Notes: generated from the letters alone by a model not told the origin. DNA of 64,000 nucleotides from an uncultured Oscillospiraceae bacterium (GCA_900540865.1 UQHH01000008.1:1-64000), one strand, 5' to 3'. Counted from the first letter of the stretch, positions 35,180-45,409 are shown. Program-made: numbers and translations.

Positions 35180-35464
35180 TTATTGCCTTGTGCGCCGGTA
35201 CAGTTCTTTCCCAATTTGCACCAGCGCAATACTGGCAATCCATACGATAAAACCGAGGCTGCAGCGCAGCACGGCCTGCTCGTCAGTCATAAGGCGGATA
35301 TCCACGCCGCCGCTCGTTCCAAGGATAAAAAAGAAATACAGAAAGGTCAGAAGCGCAGCCGCATTTTTCACAGCAAAAGGAATTATCCTTTTTGTAAAAA
35401 AATAGCAGCTAGCCGCTGGAAGCAGTCTTGCCTTTCCTGCCTGTTTTCTAAAAAATTTCCGCAT
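35180..35464 (-). CDS. small two-span membrane protein
   Basis: A 94-residue protein with a basic N-terminus (MRKFFRKQAGKARLL) and two hydrophobic segments (about 33-50 and 70-86), ending in KELYRRTRQ. GGGAGG lies 8 nt before the ATG, supporting real translation. No family recognised. It sits between the c-di-GMP protein and the spore-coat genes. Confidence 0.6.
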   Translation of the reverse strand: MRKFFRKQAGKARLLPAASCYFFTKRIIPFAVKNAAALLTFLYFFFILGTSGGVDIRLMTDEQAVLRCSLGFIVWIASIALVQIGKELYRRTRQ

Positions 35465-35672
35465 TCAAAGCCCTCCCGGCAGTCGTTTAAAGCAAAAAGC
35501 TTTATTATAGCGTGAACGCATTTTTCCGCCGGTATTCAACCGCTCAGGAGAATTTATATTTGTAGCACAGCCGCCTTTTGCTTTACATACATTTTAAGCA
35601 TAAAACGTGGAATAACCGTTCGCCTCCGGGTGATAATAATAGTAATTCCAAAATACAAAGGAGGAAATCAAA

Positions 35673-35849
35673 ATGTCACCAAAAGAACTGCTTTATATCG
35701 AGGATGCGCTTGGACATGAGAAACAGATGAAAACTGCCTGCACGGATTTTGCGCAACAGCTTCAGGACCCGGAGCTCAAGAATTTTGTCCAGGAGCTTTG
35801 CAGCAAGCATCAGGAATGCTTCAACCGTTTTTACGGCCTTCTGAAATAA
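35673..35849 (+). CDS. small coat-associated helical protein
   Basis: 58 residues (MSPKELLYIEDALGHEKQMK...), behind AGGAGG. The pattern of ELLYIEDALGHEKQMK and Cys/Gln/Phe-rich helices (ELCSKHQECFNRFY) resembles the short partner encoded beside CotF-type spore coat genes in Clostridia. It lies 22 nt upstream of the CotF-like gene, so they are co-transcribed. A forespore or mother-cell role is inferred from context. Confidence 0.75.
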   Translation: MSPKELLYIEDALGHEKQMKTACTDFAQQLQDPELKNFVQELCSKHQECFNRFYGLLK

Positions 35850-35871
35850 AATAAGAAAAGAGGAACAGTAA

Positions 35872-36120
35872 ATGGAAGATCGTGTCATTATGGATAATAT
35901 CCTATCCACGACAAAGGGCGCCTGCGACTTGATGATGCACGGCGCAATTGAATCCCCGACCGCCGACGTCCACAGCGCTTTTACGCAGGGCTTCAACGAC
36001 ACTCTGTGCATGCAGAATGAAATTTACACAAAAATGTCTCAAAAGGGCTGGTATCCCACCCAGCAGGCGGAGCAGCAGAAAATCGATTCCGTCAAGCAGA
36101 AGTTCAGCGGACAGGCTTAA
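35872..36120 (+). CDS. spore coat protein, CotF family
   Basis: An 82-residue helical protein. VIMDNILSTTKGACDLMMHG and AFTQGFNDTLCMQNEIYTKM followed by KGWYPTQQAEQQKI match short CotF-type coat proteins (the GWY-P-Q ending is typical). AGAGGAAC precedes the ATG. Together with the upstream 58-residue gene it supports a spore-forming host. Weak hairpin after the stop (36148-36176). Confidence 0.85.
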   Translation: MEDRVIMDNILSTTKGACDLMMHGAIESPTADVHSAFTQGFNDTLCMQNEIYTKMSQKGWYPTQQAEQQKIDSVKQKFSGQA

Positions 36121-36147
36121 CCTTTAATAACCATATAGATAAAAGAT

Positions 36148-36176
36148 GAATCCCCTGGTTATGCGCCGGGGGATTC
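36148..36176 (+). terminator. weak hairpin after coat genes
   Basis: An 8-bp stem (36148-36155 with 36169-36176) with no real T run; it may only attenuate transcription into the Ku operon. Confidence 0.35.
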
Positions 36177-36219
36177 TGCTTATACTAAATATAATTTCAA
36201 AAAACCGGAGGTGATTATC

Positions 36220-36387
36220 CTGGAGGAATGGACGGACGAATTCCAATGTGAGCTTTACGATATCGACGGCCAATATCAGGGACGCTGGATAATTGGGTTT
36301 CTCCCATATGGCAGCCAATACGTTATTCTGCGTCGGCTGGACGAGGAAATAAACCGGGACAATCAGGGAAACATAAACACAAATTGA
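36220..36387 (+). CDS. small acidic protein with non-AUG start, upstream of ku
   Basis: The frame runs LEEWTDEFQCELYDIDGQYQ...GFLPYGSQYVILRRLDEEINRDNQGN to TGA at 36385-36387. That is 55-58 residues with no ATG in frame. A near-perfect Shine-Dalgarno GGAGGTGAT (36207-36215) lies 8 nt before CTG 36220; in-frame GTG 36211 overlaps the site and ATT/ATC codons lie between. CTG is therefore the best start on spacing. The composition is protein-like with regular W/Y/F residues. It ends 15 nt before ku. Function unknown. Confidence 0.5.
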   Translation: MEEWTDEFQCELYDIDGQYQGRWIIGFLPYGSQYVILRRLDEEINRDNQGNINTN

Positions 36388-36402
36388 TTATGAGGTGATA
36401 AC

Positions 36403-37218
36403 ATGGCAGCTTCACATAAGGGCGCAATCTCGTTCGGCCTTGTGCATATTCCCGTCGCCCTGCATACGGCGACGCAGGATAACGACATCCACTTTAACCA
36501 GCTTTGCCGCGAGGACGGCAGCCGTATCAAATATAAAAGGGTCTGCTCCCACTGCGGAAAAGAAGTCGCGGGCAAAGATATTGTAAAAGGCTTTGAATTT
36601 GCTCCGGGGCAGTATATTACCATGAGCGAGGAGGATTTTGAAAAGGCGAAGACGCCGAAGGACAAAACTATACAAATTCTGCATTTTGCGGAATTGTCGA
36701 GCATCCGGCCCATCTATTACGATAAGACCTACCATGCCGTGCCGGAGGCCGGCGGAGACAAAGCCTATGAGCTTCTGCGCCGCGCCATGCTAGACGAGCA
36801 AAAGGTAGCGATAGCCAAAACCGTTATGGGACAGTCTGAAAAACTGCTCTGTCTAATCCCCACACAAAAGGGTATTTTGATTGAAACGCTTTTTTTCGCG
36901 GATGAGGTAAAGGAAATGCCAAAGGAGCCGGCACATCCAGATTTGGCGGAGGCGGAGCTCACCATGGCAAAAACACTGGTTAATTCGATGGTAACGGAAT
37001 TTGAGGCCGAAAAATATCACGACGAATACCAAATAAGGCTGCGCCAGATTATCGAGGATAAAATCGCGGGGAAAGAGGTCGTGCAGGCTCCCGCAGAAAA
37101 GCCGGATAACGTCATCAATATTATGGAAGCGCTGCAGGCCAGCCTGAAGCAGGTAGAGGAAGATAAAGCCCCGCCGAAGAAAAAGCGCGCTTCGCGTAAG
37201 AACGCGGAAACGGCATGA
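36403..37218 (+). CDS. ku: Ku DNA end-binding protein
   Basis: A 271-residue bacterial Ku that would encircle broken DNA ends as a homodimer for non-homologous end joining. N-terminal SHKGAISFGLVHIPVAL is the bacterial Ku signature; CSHCGKEVAG, GFEFAPGQYITMSEEDFE and TIQILHFAELSSIRPIYYD follow. The C-terminus is a basic tail (APPKKKRASRKNAETA), typical for recruiting the ligase and DNA. GAGGTGATAAC precedes the ATG. It overlaps the ligase gene by 4 nt. Confidence 0.95.
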   Translation: MAASHKGAISFGLVHIPVALHTATQDNDIHFNQLCREDGSRIKYKRVCSHCGKEVAGKDIVKGFEFAPGQYITMSEEDFEKAKTPKDKTIQILHFAELSSIRPIYYDKTYHAVPEAGGDKAYELLRRAMLDEQKVAIAKTVMGQSEKLLCLIPTQKGILIETLFFADEVKEMPKEPAHPDLAEAELTMAKTLVNSMVTEFEAEKYHDEYQIRLRQIIEDKIAGKEVVQAPAEKPDNVINIMEALQASLKQVEEDKAPPKKKRASRKNAETA

Positions 37219-38186
37219 ACGATTTATTTGAAGCAAAACAGGTAAAGCCCATGCTGATTGGAGAAATCTCCGATGCTTTCGACGACCCTGAATATATCTA
37301 TGAGATGAAATGGGACGGGGAGCGCTGCATTGCGTATCTCGACCCGAAAGAGGGGACCGTCCTCATCAATAAAAGGGAGGTCCGCATGCTGCCGAAGGTT
37401 CCGGAGCTGTCCCAAATACACAAGCAGATAAAAAAACGCTGCATCCTGGACGGAGAGCTTACCATGCTTAAGGACGGAAGGCCCGACTTTGAAGGAATCC
37501 AGCGCAGAAGCCTGATGAGCAATACCTTTAAAATCGCAATAGACGCAAAGCGTAATCCCGCGAGCTTCGTCGCGTTCGATATTTTGTACTATGACGGGGA
37601 TGACTTAACGCCGCTGCCGCTGATGGAGCGAAAGGATTATCTGCAAAAGGCGGTAAAAAAAGAATCGGAACGCCTGGCGGTATCCCGTTATATCGAAGAA
37701 AAAGGAACCGCGTTTTATGAGCTTGCAAAGTCACAGGATTTAGAAGGAATTGTGGCAAAGCGTAAGGGCAGCGTCTATGTGCCGGGAAAACGGACAAAGG
37801 ATTGGTCGAAAATTAAAAATTTGCAGGACGACGACTTTGTCATCTGCGGTTATATTTTTAAAGAAGACTATATTGTAAGCCTTGTTTTAGGCCAATACGA
37901 AACCGGCAGGCTTATATATAAAGGCCATGTGACGACTGGTGTACGCGGCCCGGAATTTGAAAAAATCAAGCAGGGAGAAACTATTTCCGAGCACCCATTT
38001 GACGAGCCCGTACCATCAGGCCACGGCAACGAGAACGCCGTCTGGCTCGTACCGGAGCTTGTCTGTACGGTAAAATTCATGTACCGTACAGACAACGGAG
38101 GCCTGCGCCATCCCGTATTTAAGGGACTGCGCGGCGACAAGCCGCCATCGGAGTGTATAGAGCCAGGGAAAGCCCCCAGGGATTGA
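37215..38186 (+). CDS. ligD: ATP-dependent DNA ligase (LigD-type, ligase domain only)
   Basis: 323 residues. Adenylation Lys in YEMKWDGERC (motif I), RREVRM-type motif Ia region (NKREVRMLPKVPEL), DGELTML (motif III), SQDLEGIVAKRKGSVY (motif IV) and DWSKIKN (motif V), then an OB-fold domain. The polymerase and 3'-phosphoesterase domains of Mycobacterium LigD are absent, as in many Clostridia where they are separate genes. ATGA coupling with ku indicates a two-protein NHEJ repair unit, useful in germinating spores. Terminator at 38170-38202. Confidence 0.93.
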   Translation: MNDLFEAKQVKPMLIGEISDAFDDPEYIYEMKWDGERCIAYLDPKEGTVLINKREVRMLPKVPELSQIHKQIKKRCILDGELTMLKDGRPDFEGIQRRSLMSNTFKIAIDAKRNPASFVAFDILYYDGDDLTPLPLMERKDYLQKAVKKESERLAVSRYIEEKGTAFYELAKSQDLEGIVAKRKGSVYVPGKRTKDWSKIKNLQDDDFVICGYIFKEDYIVSLVLGQYETGRLIYKGHVTTGVRGPEFEKIKQGETISEHPFDEPVPSGHGNENAVWLVPELVCTVKFMYRTDNGGLRHPVFKGLRGDKPPSECIEPGKAPRD

Positions 38187-38202
38187 CCCAGGGGCTTTTT
38201 AT
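38170..38202 (+). terminator. terminator of ku-ligD operon
   Basis: The AAGCCCC/GGGGCTTTTT stem has inner GGG/CCC pairing and a T run. It overlaps the end of ligD. Confidence 0.7.
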
Positions 38203-38313
38203 ATAGCGTTAGCTTCAATTCACATTTCTGCGGTATCGGTTTCTGTTCCACATTCCTGCGCATAAAGCATTATCTTTCCCTTTGGCGGCAGGAGTATCTA
38301 TGCATAGAATATA

Positions 38314-38366
38314 GCGGTGCGGGAAATAAACATTCTTTTTATAAGAATGTCTGTCTCCCGCACCGC
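38314..38366 (-). terminator. long hairpin after sugar ABC operon
   Basis: An 11-bp perfect stem (38314-38324 with 38356-38366) encloses a smaller ACATTCTT/AAGAATGT hairpin. It lies 30 nt downstream of the last permease gene on the minus strand. The T tract is poor, so the role may be message stabilisation or termination. Confidence 0.45.
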
Positions 38367-38395
38367 CGTTTATAAGAGTAAGAAGAAGGAAAGCT

Positions 38396-39391
38396 TTATG
38401 AACAAGTATTCTTTTTACGTTTTGGCAATCGAAACATCGACCGCAGCCTTGCCCTCAGCATCAGCATATACTTGCTTTCACTGCTGATGGCGCAGAAAAC
38501 GAGAAGCGCAATCGCAACGGCCGCATTGTTAAACTGCCCCGAAATGCCGACGGCGACCATGCCGAACTTAATCAGCTGGACGGTGACCGCGCCGATGTAA
38601 ACGCCAACGATAAGATTAACACGCTTATCCAGCGCGTTTGCCACAAAGAAGCAGATAATGGCGCCAAATACCATATCCATACTTCCCATGTTGGTCGTGG
38701 GAGCCTGCACGAAGGAGCTTGCCAGCGCCAGCATACCGAATAGGCCGCTGAAAAGGCCAACCAAAACAAAGCAGATAATCTTGACCTTTTTTACATTGAT
38801 TCCCTGCTGCTTCGAAACGTTTATGTTATTGGAAACGGCTTTCAAATTAAATCCGAATTTCGTATAAGTATAAATAATATAGGCGATGATAAAGCAAACC
38901 ACCGTTGCGATGATGACTACTGGTGTCTGGTTCAATACGCCGTAGCTTTTGTCGACCTGAACGCCGCCGCCACCCCAGGCAAGCGCCGATATACTTTCCA
39001 GTATCAGCATACAGCCGACTGTGGCAATAATGGACGGAACCTTAATCCATACATATATCAGGCCCGTAATCAAACCAATCAGCGTAGAAACAACAATAAT
39101 GCATATGGCGATTACAGCCGTCCCCCCGCCGATGCGGTTTCCGATTCCGGCGCCGAGAATAATTCCCGCAATTACATTGGCTCCGGCGGCAAAATGCCAC
39201 AGGCCAAGCTTACAGGCAAAGGCAACGCCCCATGCAAGGATTGCCGGCAACATTGCCTGGCGCAAAATATCGAATATTTGCGTTCCGCCCATAGAATCAG
39301 GCTTAAGCAGCAGCAATACCAGATAGAGTATCAGCGGGATTAAAATCGCAATCAAAAAATTCTTTGTTTTATAGGCAATGTTACGCAACAT
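38396..39391 (-). CDS. sugar ABC transporter permease (RbsC-type)
   Basis: 331 residues from ATG 39391 (MLRNIAYKTKNFLIAILIPL) with a GGGGGGAA site. About ten hydrophobic segments; GAIICFFVANALDKR and GIWHFAAGANV-like ribose/galactose permease features place it in the BPD_transp_2 (CUT2) family. It ends RLPKRKKNTCS. It is the last gene of the eight-gene sugar operon, separated from the other permease by the binding-protein gene. The two permeases probably form a heterodimer, like LsrC/LsrD. Confidence 0.85.
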   Translation of the reverse strand: MLRNIAYKTKNFLIAILIPLILYLVLLLLKPDSMGGTQIFDILRQAMLPAILAWGVAFACKLGLWHFAAGANVIAGIILGAGIGNRIGGGTAVIAICIIVVSTLIGLITGLIYVWIKVPSIIATVGCMLILESISALAWGGGGVQVDKSYGVLNQTPVVIIATVVCFIIAYIIYTYTKFGFNLKAVSNNINVSKQQGINVKKVKIICFVLVGLFSGLFGMLALASSFVQAPTTNMGSMDMVFGAIICFFVANALDKRVNLIVGVYIGAVTVQLIKFGMVAVGISGQFNNAAVAIALLVFCAISSESKYMLMLRARLRSMFRLPKRKKNTCS

Positions 39392-39407
39392 ATTTGATTC
39401 CCCCCAG

Positions 39408-39436
39408 CCGGAGGCCAGCTTGCGCACGGCCTCCGG
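39408..39436 (-). other. intercistronic hairpin
   Basis: A perfect 9-bp stem (39408-39416 with 39428-39436) between the binding-protein gene and the last permease. Such hairpins commonly protect the abundant binding-protein message from 3' decay. Confidence 0.55.
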
Positions 39437-39489
39437 TTTCCATTCCATTTCGCTTCTCAATTAAAAGACAGCCACGTAAGGTAAACAGG

Positions 39490-40569
39490 TCAGCCTTGTT
39501 TATCTACCACCGTCTGCATGCTGTACGCCGCTACTTCCTTCAGAAAATCATCCAGGCTCAATTTTGTCAGGTTGACAATTTCTTCGTCGTTATAGGTTTT
39601 AAATGTGCCGAAGTATTTGTCATAGGTCGTAATATCCTCGACAGACTCCAGATAAATGTAGTTTGAATTGATTTCGGTCGGCTTATCGGAGAACGGATTT
39701 CCATTCAGCTTGTTGTACAGGTTGATAAACGCGTAGAACGGGTCAATCTGCGCGCCGGTCGTCAGCATGACCAGGTTCCCCGCATCGAAGGAGGAGGCGA
39801 TGTCGGCCGGCGTATCGAAGGAAGTAAGCTTTATTTTCTTTCCATTGAGGTTCGTAATCAGCGCGTCGATGGCGCCGTTGGAGCCGGAGGAGCAAACCAG
39901 CGCGTCAATGTCCGAATGTGCGGCGACCAGCTGGTCGGCTGCGTCCGTCATATCGGTCGCCGTCGCGGTAGAAGAAGTCACCGCCGTGTAGTAGGTGATA
40001 TTCAGCTCGTCAAGGCGGGCCTGGACGCCTGCCTGCCGGCGGTCGACGACGCCGTTGCCCGCTTCGCGGTTCAGCAGGCCAAAGGTTTTGCAGCCTTCGG
40101 CAATCAGCTTGTCGACCATTGCCGCGCCCGCGCCTTCTTCATCCTCGACCACGTAGCCCGCAAAATATTTGCTGGCCATGCAGTATTCACGCGCTTCCTC
40201 GTCAATGATGTTACGGAACATTATCTGCATTGGAATTTCCGCTTCTTCACAAATTTTCATGAGCTCGTCAGTCGAGGTGTCCACAATTGGGGTTACCATA
40301 ATCCCGTTTACACCGGCGGCAATCAGGTTTTCAAAGTCGGTGGTCTGCGCTTCAGCGTCATAGCTGCCTGTACGGTAGAGTACGTTTACGCCAAGCGCCT
40401 TCGCGGCCGCGTCGATTGCTTCTTTCGCGGCCGCGCCGAGTCCGTCGTCCGTAGACCAGATGACGACGCCTATCGTGGTTTGCCCGCCGGAATCGCCGCA
40501 CGCGGCAGCCATACAGGCGACCAATGCCAGGGTTAAGAGTAAAGCGATAATTTTTGTTAGCTTTTTCAT
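39490..40569 (-). CDS. sugar-binding lipoprotein of ABC transporter
   Basis: 359 residues. Lipobox in LALVACMAAACGD; mature protein is a periplasmic-binding-protein I fold (TTIGVVIWSTDDGLGAAAKEA... EIPMQIMFRN... DALVCSSGSNGAIDAL) of the ribose/galactose/AI-2 type. GGAGG precedes the ATG. It is encoded between the two permeases, 64 nt after the first. The ligand is not identifiable from sequence, but GH1 and a sugar kinase in the operon suggest a beta-glucoside or related oligosaccharide. Confidence 0.88.
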   Translation of the reverse strand: MKKLTKIIALLLTLALVACMAAACGDSGGQTTIGVVIWSTDDGLGAAAKEAIDAAAKALGVNVLYRTGSYDAEAQTTDFENLIAAGVNGIMVTPIVDTSTDELMKICEEAEIPMQIMFRNIIDEEAREYCMASKYFAGYVVEDEEGAGAAMVDKLIAEGCKTFGLLNREAGNGVVDRRQAGVQARLDELNITYYTAVTSSTATATDMTDAADQLVAAHSDIDALVCSSGSNGAIDALITNLNGKKIKLTSFDTPADIASSFDAGNLVMLTTGAQIDPFYAFINLYNKLNGNPFSDKPTEINSNYIYLESVEDITTYDKYFGTFKTYNDEEIVNLTKLSLDDFLKEVAAYSMQTVVDKQG

Positions 40570-40633
40570 GTTGAACCTCCATTTTTCTTTTTAACAGCAA
40601 ATGAATTTGATAGAATTCTCAACGCTTAAATTT

Positions 40634-41593
40634 CTATAGGATATACGGTACGCCGTCCCTGTCGAACGTCAGCGTGACAAACGCAAGGAAAATGATTCCT
40701 TCAATCAGGCCGATTACGTTCGGCGTTGCGCCGACGACAGTAAGTCCATTTTCAAGGCACAGGAATAAGAAAACGCCTACAACGACGCTGAGCACCTTTT
40801 CCTTGGTGCCGCCCGTCAGGGAAGCGCCGCCGATTACCATCATCAGCAGCACGGTCACATGGAAGCCCGCGCCTGAAGTAGCTCCCGCGGAGCCGGCCCG
40901 GACTACAATCAGCAGTGTGGCAAGCCCCATCATGATTCCCGCAATCAAATAGGCCAGTATTTTATACTTATTGACCTTGATTCCGGCAGCCTTTGCCGCG
41001 TTCTCATTAGAGCCGATTGCCATGGCGCGCTTTCCGAGCTTAGTAAAATGAAATAATATCGCAATCACGATAATGGCTACAATCGCAACGAGATAGAACA
41101 GGTTGCGGTCATATAGGCCGCTGAATTCGGACGGGAGGCTCAAGCCCTTGTCCCGGTTTCCAATGATGTACCCCGCTATGCCCTTTCCAAGGAAGGAAAC
41201 CGCAAACGAAACGATAACGCTGTTGATTCCAACGAGGATATTCAAAGAGCCGATAAACAGCTCACATATAATCGCCAAGCCGAGTATTACTGGGAAAACG
41301 AGCCAGTTCTGGCTTGCTTCCGCCGCCAAAAGGCCCATCGCTCCGGCGACGCATACGATGCCGTCGAGCGACATATCCATGTTGCCCAGAGACATTGTGA
41401 AGATGATGCCGAGCCCGGCCACTATGTAGGTACAGGACTGCAGCATAATCTGTTTGATATTCGCGGCGCTGAGCGTCCTGCCGTTACTGAGTACCGCAAA
41501 CAATATGATAACAAAAACCAAAGCTGCCAAGGGCAAATAGCTTTTTACCACATCCCTGACTGAAATTGCCTTTTTTATTTTTTTCATCATCAT
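40634..41593 (-). CDS. sugar ABC transporter permease (RbsC-type)
   Basis: 319 residues. About nine to ten hydrophobic segments; AALVFVIILFAVLSNGRTLSA at the N-terminus, SLGNMDMSLDGIVCVAGAMG (RbsC signature position) and LLMMVIGGASLTGGTKEKVL (the conserved GG-SL-GG motif of CUT2 permeases). It starts 10 nt after the ATPase gene. It pairs with the permease at 38396-39391. Confidence 0.88.
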   Translation of the reverse strand: MMMKKIKKAISVRDVVKSYLPLAALVFVIILFAVLSNGRTLSAANIKQIMLQSCTYIVAGLGIIFTMSLGNMDMSLDGIVCVAGAMGLLAAEASQNWLVFPVILGLAIICELFIGSLNILVGINSVIVSFAVSFLGKGIAGYIIGNRDKGLSLPSEFSGLYDRNLFYLVAIVAIIVIAILFHFTKLGKRAMAIGSNENAAKAAGIKVNKYKILAYLIAGIMMGLATLLIVVRAGSAGATSGAGFHVTVLLMMVIGGASLTGGTKEKVLSVVVGVFLFLCLENGLTVVGATPNVIGLIEGIIFLAFVTLTFDRDGVPYIL

Positions 41594-41602
41594 TCTCGCC
41601 CC

Positions 41603-43108
41603 CTATATCATTTTTGTGATGACATCATGTTCACTCACATCAGGGCTGCGTTTGATGCGTGCGGTTACTTGTCCATCCTTCATGATAATCAGATTATCCG
41701 ACATACCAATCAATTCCGGCAGTTCTTCAGAAATCATCAGGATTGCCCGGCCTTCCTCTTTAAACTGCTCCAAAAGTCGGTAGATAGCGGCTTTTACGCC
41801 AATATCTATTCCGCGGGTTGGGCAGTCCATAATGAGAATCTGCACATCGTTCGCCGTGCTTTTGGCTATTGCCACCTTTTGCTTGTTCCCGCCGCTCAAG
41901 CTGGAAACAGGCAGGCTCAGGCCACCGATTTTGATATTGAGCAGCTCAACCTGCTCCCTGGCGAGCTTGTTTATGGCGACCGGCGTAATCAAGCCGCCCT
42001 TTTTCATTTTATCCATGGACATCAGCGTGATATTGTCCTTGATGCTGGCGGCCATCATCAGCCCTTCCAGCTCACGGTCTTTGGGGACATAGCCCACGCC
42101 GTTCTTCGCCGCGTCGGCGGAATTATGGATTACCACATTTTTCTGCGGAAGCCTTACCTCGCCGGAATCAGGTGTATCGAGGCCATAGATAATCTTGCAG
42201 AGGTCGTGCATCCCGCAGTCGGTCAAGCCGCCTATACCCAGGATTTCACCCTTGTGCAGCTGTAAAGACACGCCCTTGAGCGTATTGGAGTAATAAATGT
42301 CGTCCGCCTCGAGCATGACCGTATCGTGCTCGTAGCTGTCGTCGTAATCGTTGCGGTAATATTTTTCATCCAGCTCGCGGCCAATCATGTTTTTCCGCAT
42401 AGCGTCCAGGGTGATTTCTTCGCCGGTCAAGGTTGTAACATAAGAGCCGTCACGCATGACCGTCACCGTGTCGCATACCGCTTTAAGCTCCTCGAGGTCA
42501 TGGGAAATGAAAATCACGCTCTTGCCGTTATCACGCATCCACCGGATAATCCGGTAAATGACCTCCCTGCCTTTTTGGGACAGCGCCGTCGTCGTTTCAT
42601 CTACAATGAGAATCTGGGGATTCTCTTTGAGCGCCATGCCGGCCTCTACCAGCTTGCGGTCCTCAAAGCTCAGCTTGTCAATCGGGTGCGACGGGTCAAC
42701 ATGCTCTAGGTCAATGCTTTGCAGTACCTTTTTCGCCTCCTGGTTCATTTTGTACCGGTTCACAAGGCCGAATCTGCTGAACTGGTTTTCCTTGCCGAGA
42801 TAGATATTCTCCGCCACAGTAAGATGGTTGATTGTTCCCTTTTCCTGAAGCAGCATACATACGCCGGCAGTCCTGCCCTCCAGCATATTTTTAGGTGCGT
42901 GGGGCTTACCGTTCATTTCCATTTTGCCGCTGTCCGGTTTGAGGCAGCCGGCAATCATGGAGGTTACTGTGGATTTTCCGCTGCCATTTTCTCCGATGAG
43001 CCCCATGATTTCCCCGGCGCGAACCGTCAGGCGCATGTCCACAACCGCTTTGGTCGGGCCAAAGGATTTATTGAGGCCCTCCACTGTAAGAACTACATTT
43101 CCTGCCAT
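41603..43108 (-). CDS. sugar ABC transporter ATP-binding protein (two-domain, RbsA/MglA-type)
   Basis: 501 residues with two ATPase domains. N-domain: GLIGENGSGKSTVTSMIAG (Walker A), KLSFEDRKLVEAGMAL (divergent signature), ILIVDETTTAL (Walker B). C-domain: GIGGLTDCGMHDLCKIIYG (degenerate Walker A), SSLSGGNKQKVAIAK (signature), ILIMDCPTRGIDIG (Walker B, with Cys-Pro in place of Glu-Pro). The second site is probably poor at hydrolysis, as usual for this class. AGGTGG lies 9 nt before the ATG. Confidence 0.9.
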   Translation of the reverse strand: MAGNVVLTVEGLNKSFGPTKAVVDMRLTVRAGEIMGLIGENGSGKSTVTSMIAGCLKPDSGKMEMNGKPHAPKNMLEGRTAGVCMLLQEKGTINHLTVAENIYLGKENQFSRFGLVNRYKMNQEAKKVLQSIDLEHVDPSHPIDKLSFEDRKLVEAGMALKENPQILIVDETTTALSQKGREVIYRIIRWMRDNGKSVIFISHDLEELKAVCDTVTVMRDGSYVTTLTGEEITLDAMRKNMIGRELDEKYYRNDYDDSYEHDTVMLEADDIYYSNTLKGVSLQLHKGEILGIGGLTDCGMHDLCKIIYGLDTPDSGEVRLPQKNVVIHNSADAAKNGVGYVPKDRELEGLMMAASIKDNITLMSMDKMKKGGLITPVAINKLAREQVELLNIKIGGLSLPVSSLSGGNKQKVAIAKSTANDVQILIMDCPTRGIDIGVKAAIYRLLEQFKEEGRAILMISEELPELIGMSDNLIIMKDGQVTARIKRSPDVSEHDVITKMI

Positions 43109-43175
43109 TTGCTTTCACCACCTTTGCTTGACAATCGCATTCCATTTATATTAGCATTGCGCATTACTGACAGAA

Positions 43176-44654
<1,479 letters not shown>

Positions 44655-44663
44655 TCACTGTCA

Positions 44664-44710
44664 ACCCGCGGATTCGGGCACGTTTTCAGTAAATGCCTGA
44701 AACCGCGGGT
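44664..44710 (-). other. nested inverted repeat between VOC and GH1 genes
   Basis: The outer stem ACCCGCGG/CCGCGGGT (44664-44671 with 44703-44710) encloses an inner TTTCAG/CTGAAA stem (44684-44689 with 44697-44702). It lies in the 146-nt gap and could be a partial terminator, an mRNA processing site or an operator. Confidence 0.5.
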
Positions 44711-44737
44711 CATATTTACTCAATTGGCAAGCTTTTA

Positions 44738-45406
44738 TCAAACCGCTCCGGTTTTGACAGAGAGGGGATTGATACAGTAGTCCGGGATATCCTTCACCTC
44801 CCAGATGTACAGCGCGTTGCCCTCGGAATCCTCAATCATCGCGTAGTCCTTTCCTTCAAACGTATATCTTTCCTTTAAAACCTTGCCGCCGAATTCCACC
44901 GTTTTTTTCAGCGTTTCCTCGATGTCCTTGACCTCAACGACAAAAGAGGTATTGGGCTCATCCCCGCTCTTTGGTTTTGCAAAGCCGTATTCAAAGGAGC
45001 AGACACGCGGCTCCCAGTCGGGAGTTCCGGGGCCGGTCGCGCAATACAGCACGGGATTTTCAGGACCGGTGTGCTCGGTATCGATAATATCCCAGCCGAA
45101 GCAGTCCTCATAAAAGCTGCGGTATTCCTGCGCGTTGTCGTAGCTCATGACCCACCTTCTTGTACGGCCATGGCCCTTCTGCGGAACAAAATCCTTTGCG
45201 GGATGGAATGAAATATCGAACGGGTCCCTGTTCGGGTCAACCTCAGGCGGGTCTACATGGATTCTTCTTTTTTCAATACTGCCGCACCATGGCTCCTCTA
45301 AAAACTGAGACCTCGGTGCGCCGCAGCCCGGGCATGCGCCGGGGACTTCGGTTTCTTCAAACGCAATCGGGAATCCGCATGCAAAACAGGTATATATTTT
45401 TTTCAT
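44738..45406 (-). CDS. VOC-superfamily protein with N-terminal zinc-ribbon/rubredoxin-like domain
   Basis: 222 residues. The N-terminus (FACGFPIAFEETEVPGACPGCGAPRSQF) has one Cys where CxxC is usual plus CPGCG, a degenerate rubredoxin-like or zinc-ribbon knuckle. After an arginine-rich linker, residues about 80-205 form a vicinal-oxygen-chelate (glyoxalase-like) domain: RRWVMSYDNAQEYRSFYEDCFGWDIIDTE, FVVEVKDIEETLKKTVEFGGKVL, AMIEDSEGNALYIWEV. Metal ligands of active VOC enzymes are partly visible (terminal Glu/His-type positions). GAGGAGG precedes the ATG, 3 nt after the other VOC gene. Enzymatic role unknown. Confidence 0.75.
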   Translation of the reverse strand: MKKIYTCFACGFPIAFEETEVPGACPGCGAPRSQFLEEPWCGSIEKRRIHVDPPEVDPNRDPFDISFHPAKDFVPQKGHGRTRRWVMSYDNAQEYRSFYEDCFGWDIIDTEHTGPENPVLYCATGPGTPDWEPRVCSFEYGFAKPKSGDEPNTSFVVEVKDIEETLKKTVEFGGKVLKERYTFEGKDYAMIEDSEGNALYIWEVKDIPDYCINPLSVKTGAV

Positions 45407-45409
45407 TTT

